Shown here in pieces: positions 4,222-5,533 of a DNA stretch of 5,533 nt. Origin of the DNA: an uncultured Clostridia bacterium (GTDB lineage Bacteria; Bacillota_A; Clostridia; Christensenellales; UBA1242); contig CANRFP010000067.1 in assembly GCA_947629895.1 (NCBI GenBank), forward strand, positions 1 to 5,533, read 5' to 3'. Both the position numbers and the translations under genes were made by a program. The notes beneath the pieces were generated by a model that searched no databases, was not told the DNA's origin, and saw only the letters and a list, made by a program, of their open reading frames with translations. Each line of letters opens with the position of its first letter. Position 1 is the stretch's first letter.

Positions 4222-4758
4222 ATGAGAATTGACAGCGGCAAATTTAAAGGCAGAAAACTTTTGGAAAATAAATACAAACATATCCGTCCAACCACGGACA
4301 AGGTTAGGCAGGCAATTTTTACGAAATTGCAGTTTTTTCTCCCGGGCAAAAGTGTGCTTGACCTTTTTTGCGGAACGGGCGCTATGGGCATTGAAGCCTA
4401 CAGCCGTGGCGCAGGGGATGTTGTGATGGTGGACTGCGATTTTCGAAGCATCCGCCTTACAAAAGACAATCTGAAAATTGTTGGAGTTGACCTTAAAGTT
4501 GTAAAATGTGACGCACTTGTGTTTTTGGACAAGTGTGACAGACAATTTGATTTGATTATCGTTGACCCGCCTTATAAAAGCGGACTGTATGAAAAAGTTT
4601 TGCAAAAAATTAAAGAGAAAAATCTTTTGGCAGAAGATGGAATTACCGTCTGTGAACATGCGTTGGAAGATAAGATAAAGTGCGATTTTTTCACCGTTTT
4701 GGATGAAAAGAAGTATGGGGAGATAGAAGTAACATACTTTAAGTGTGGGGGCAACTAG
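4222..4758 (+). CDS. rsmD: 16S rRNA (guanine(966)-N(2))-methyltransferase RsmD
   Basis: 178 aa, the normal length. RsmD transfers a methyl group from S-adenosylmethionine to N2 of G966 of 16S rRNA during small-subunit assembly. The start at 4222 gives the family N-terminus MRIDSGKFKGRKL (usually MRIIaGkfkGr.L). Earlier in-frame starts (4177 TTG, 4198 ATG) would overlap the promoter. Then follow RPTTDKVRQAIFTKL (22-36), the SAM-binding motif VLDLFCGTGAMGIEAYSRGA (45-64), the acidic VDCD strand (70-73) that normally meets the SAM ribose, and the catalytic DPPY (115-118). The C-terminus (YGEIEVTYFKC) fits the last strands. No Shine-Dalgarno is present. It is convergent with the HTH gene across a repeat-rich gap. 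Stop is TAG. Confidence 0.95.
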   Translation: MRIDSGKFKGRKLLENKYKHIRPTTDKVRQAIFTKLQFFLPGKSVLDLFCGTGAMGIEAYSRGAGDVVMVDCDFRSIRLTKDNLKIVGVDLKVVKCDALVFLDKCDRQFDLIIVDPPYKSGLYEKVLQKIKEKNLLAEDGITVCEHALEDKIKCDFFTVLDEKKYGEIEVTYFKCGGN

Positions 4759-4769
4759 AATTTTTTAAC

Positions 4770-4797
4770 GCGGGCACGATGCGAAGCATCTAACCGC
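4770..4797. repeat. Hairpin module with GCGAAGC tip
   Basis: GCGG (4770-4773) pairs with CCGC (4794-4797), enclosing GATGC (4778-4782), loop GAA, GCATC (4786-4790). The tip has the same GCGAAGC core as the structured repeats at 2281 and 2548. It may protect or end the rsmD transcript, though no T tract follows. Confidence 0.55.
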
Positions 4798-4829
4798 TAA
4801 AATTCGTTTCCGCCCACAGGACCCCCTTT

Positions 4830-4864
4830 CGCCTGGCAAAATTCCGCTGGACATTTTGCGGGCG
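4830..4864. repeat. Bulged hairpin module
   Basis: CGCC (4830-4833) pairs with GGCG (4861-4864). GCAAAATTCC (4836-4845) pairs with GGA (4849-4851) and ATTTTGC (4853-4859), around a bulged C4852 and a GCT tip. No T tract follows on either strand. Confidence 0.55.
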
Positions 4865-4873
4865 GCGGGAGTG

Positions 4874-4928
4874 CGATTTCAATTTGTGCTTGCCGAACGC
4901 AGTTCTACGCGCGCAAAATTGAAACTCG
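4874..4928. repeat. Long imperfect hairpin module
   Basis: CGATTTCAATTT (4874-4885) pairs with AAATTGAAA (4916-4924) and TCG (4926-4928), with C4925 bulged. The interior holds GAAC, loop GCA, GTTC (4895-4905). It is not recognised as a known RNA. Confidence 0.5.
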
Positions 4929-4960
4929 GGTTTTGGATGTGTAAGAAGTGCTTTGAAGCC

Positions 4961-5016
4961 GTCATTCTGAACGAAGTGAAGAATCTCAATAGATCCTTCG
5001 CTTTGCTCAGGATGAC
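4961..5016. repeat. REP-like interspersed palindrome (GTCATTCTGA type)
   Basis: The arms are 4961-4986 (starting GTCATTCTGAACGAAGTGAA) and 4991-5016 (ending GCTCAGGATGAC), 26 bp each with a 4-nt loop. They match as inverted repeats at 21 of 26 positions, and all five differences are transitions. Palindromes with this GTCATTCTGAgcGAAGcGAAGAATCT theme are scattered between genes in many bacteria. It lies 14 nt past the HTH stop codon on the minus strand. It probably forms a long hairpin at the 3' end of both convergent transcripts. Confidence 0.8.
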
Positions 5017-5030
5017 GCACGGCAAATCTT

Positions 5031-5456
5031 TTATTTTTCTGTTTCCAGAAGGTCGTCGATATGGCAGCCGACAAGTTTTGCTATTTCAACCACAGTTGAA
5101 AGTTTTGGCTGCGCACCGTGTTGCCACCTAAGAAATGTGGAACGCGAAATGCCAAGATTTTTTGAAAGTTGGATGCGTTTTACATTCATCTGTTCAAGCA
5201 CGGTGGAAAGTTTGTTGTAAAAATTTGTTTGAGAAGTTTTGTATTTCTTAAAATTGTTCTCGTTTGTTATTTCAAAGACATAGTCCAAAGAAACTTCGAC
5301 AAAGTTTGCGAAATTTATGCCGTTTGACAGTGACGGACAATATTTTGAAAATTCGTAAAATACATTTTGCTTGACGACATTGTTTTCTGTAAGGTCACTT
5401 ATTGTCAAGCCTTTTTCTTTCAACACATCTGAAAATAAATCAAAATAATTTGTCAA
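5031..5456 (-). CDS. XRE-family regulator with two tandem HTH-like domains
   Basis: 141 aa, starting at TTG 5456-5454, which is supported by AGGAG (5467-5463) with 6-nt spacing. No ATG occurs in frame until residue 90. Residues 79-138 form a typical Cro/C1-type helix-turn-helix: NFYNKLSTVLEQMNVKRIQL, then SKNLGISRSTFLRWQHG with the recognition helix near 103-112, then LSTVVEIAKLVGCHIDDLLE. Residues 4-62 follow the same plan (FSDVLKEKGLTISDLTE, then NVFYEFSKY, then FANFVEVSLDYVFE), so the protein looks like a diverged internal duplication. The N-terminal copy lacks a clear GIS..T turn and may serve dimerisation. A role as a DNA-binding repressor or activator is inferred, with targets unknown. 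The overlap of its upstream region with a plus-strand promoter makes the gene beyond 5533 a plausible target. Confidence 0.8.
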   Translation of the reverse strand: MTNYFDLFSDVLKEKGLTISDLTENNVVKQNVFYEFSKYCPSLSNGINFANFVEVSLDYVFEITNENNFKKYKTSQTNFYNKLSTVLEQMNVKRIQLSKNLGISRSTFLRWQHGAQPKLSTVVEIAKLVGCHIDDLLETEK

Positions 5457-5462
5457 TTTTCA

Positions 5463-5467
5463 CTCCT
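5463..5467 (-). promoter_or_regulatory. Ribosome binding site supporting a TTG start
   Basis: AGGAG on the minus strand lies 6 nt before the TTG at 5456, making the non-ATG start credible. Confidence 0.75.
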
Positions 5468-5472
5468 ATTTT

Positions 5473-5488
5473 AATTCTAGAAATTATA
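5473..5488 (-). promoter_or_regulatory. -10 box and small palindrome upstream of the HTH gene
   Basis: TATAAT on the minus strand (5488-5483) is a good -10. No convincing -35 is seen at 16-18 bp. Just downstream is the 8-bp palindrome TTCTAGAA (within 5475-5482), placed where an autoregulatory operator could sit. The operator role is a guess. Confidence 0.4.
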
Positions 5489-5500
5489 TTTTTTATTTAC

Positions 5501-5530
5501 TTGACTTTAAGACTAACGCAACGCTATAAT
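5501..5530 (+). promoter_or_regulatory. Plus-strand promoter at the right edge
   Basis: TTGACT (5501-5506), an 18-bp spacer and TATAAT (5525-5530) match 11 of 12 consensus bases. It points out of the window and is divergent from the HTH gene. If the gene follows the geometry of the other plus-strand genes, its ATG would be at 5537. Confidence 0.75.
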
Positions 5531-5533
5531 AAT

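Larger units (their letters stand above)
4759..5030. other. Non-coding convergent gap filled with structured modules
   Basis: The 272 nt between rsmD and the HTH gene hold no credible gene. They contain four hairpin or palindrome modules in a row (4770-4797, 4830-4864, 4874-4928, 4961-5016). Frames here translate into repeat-type text, for example HPEQSEG on the minus strand, which is typical of spurious proteins over dispersed palindromes. Confidence 0.7.

Noticed and set aside
4126..4659. 177-codon minus-strand open frame antisense to rsmD
   Set aside because: rsmD is certain on the plus strand, and this frame has no ribosome site or recognisable motif.
4759..4950. Known structural RNA (RNase P, tmRNA, 6S)
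   Set aside because: I could not match conserved core motifs of these RNAs on either strand. The modules read as separate hairpins.
4790..5074. 94-codon minus-strand open frame
   Set aside because: It contains HPEQSEG and HFVQND, the usual translation of the GTCATTCTGA-type palindrome, and overlaps the 3' end of the HTH gene.
4856..5131. 91-codon plus-strand open frame
   Set aside because: It crosses the palindrome and runs antisense into the HTH gene, without a ribosome site.

Overview
The window looks like chromosomal DNA from a low-GC Firmicutes-type bacterium, probably an uncultured Clostridia-like lineage. Supporting signs are AT-rich codons, AGGAGG-type ribosome binding sites, short A-tract/T-tract hairpin terminators, consensus sigma-A promoters and TGA used as a stop (alr). 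I cannot place it more finely by reading alone. No phage, transposase, CRISPR or toxin gene is visible.

Layout. At the left edge is the 3' part of a small CxxC zinc-ribbon-like protein (1-282), closed by a hairpin terminator. Next comes a monocistronic GNAT-type acetyltransferase gene (435-1319, +) whose promoter abuts its ATG. It converges, through a second near-identical terminator, on a two-gene minus-strand operon encoding a CYTH-like protein and an ASCH-like protein (2243 to 1368). From 2281 to 2741 there is a non-coding block built of hairpins, including two copies of a roughly 80-base structured repeat. The block ends at a tRNA-Lys(CTT) gene (2742-2817, -) with a perfect-consensus promoter and its own terminator. 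A small ribbon-helix-helix protein (2894-3070, -) lies divergent from alanine racemase (alr, 3194-4180, +). alr is followed by rsmD, the 16S rRNA m2G966 methyltransferase (4222-4758, +). A second non-coding block (4759-5030) holds four consecutive structured or palindromic modules. It separates rsmD from a convergent tandem-HTH regulator (5031-5456, -). The right edge carries a plus-strand promoter for a gene outside the window.

How the genes relate. alr (D-alanine for peptidoglycan), rsmD (ribosome maturation) and the tRNA are housekeeping functions. The GNAT, CYTH-ASCH, RHH and XRE genes look accessory. CYTH and ASCH are the only pair with clear operon structure. Both folds are known in nucleotide, polyphosphate or modified-nucleoside chemistry, but no joint function can be read from the sequence.

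The two observations I would follow first are these. (1) The plus-strand genes lack Shine-Dalgarno sequences and have a -10 box placed 6 nt before the ATG, suggesting leaderless mRNAs. The minus-strand genes carry ordinary Shine-Dalgarno sites. (2) The duplicated structured repeat shows a compensatory paired change between its copies, and its ends resemble the T-arm of the neighbouring tRNA-Lys.
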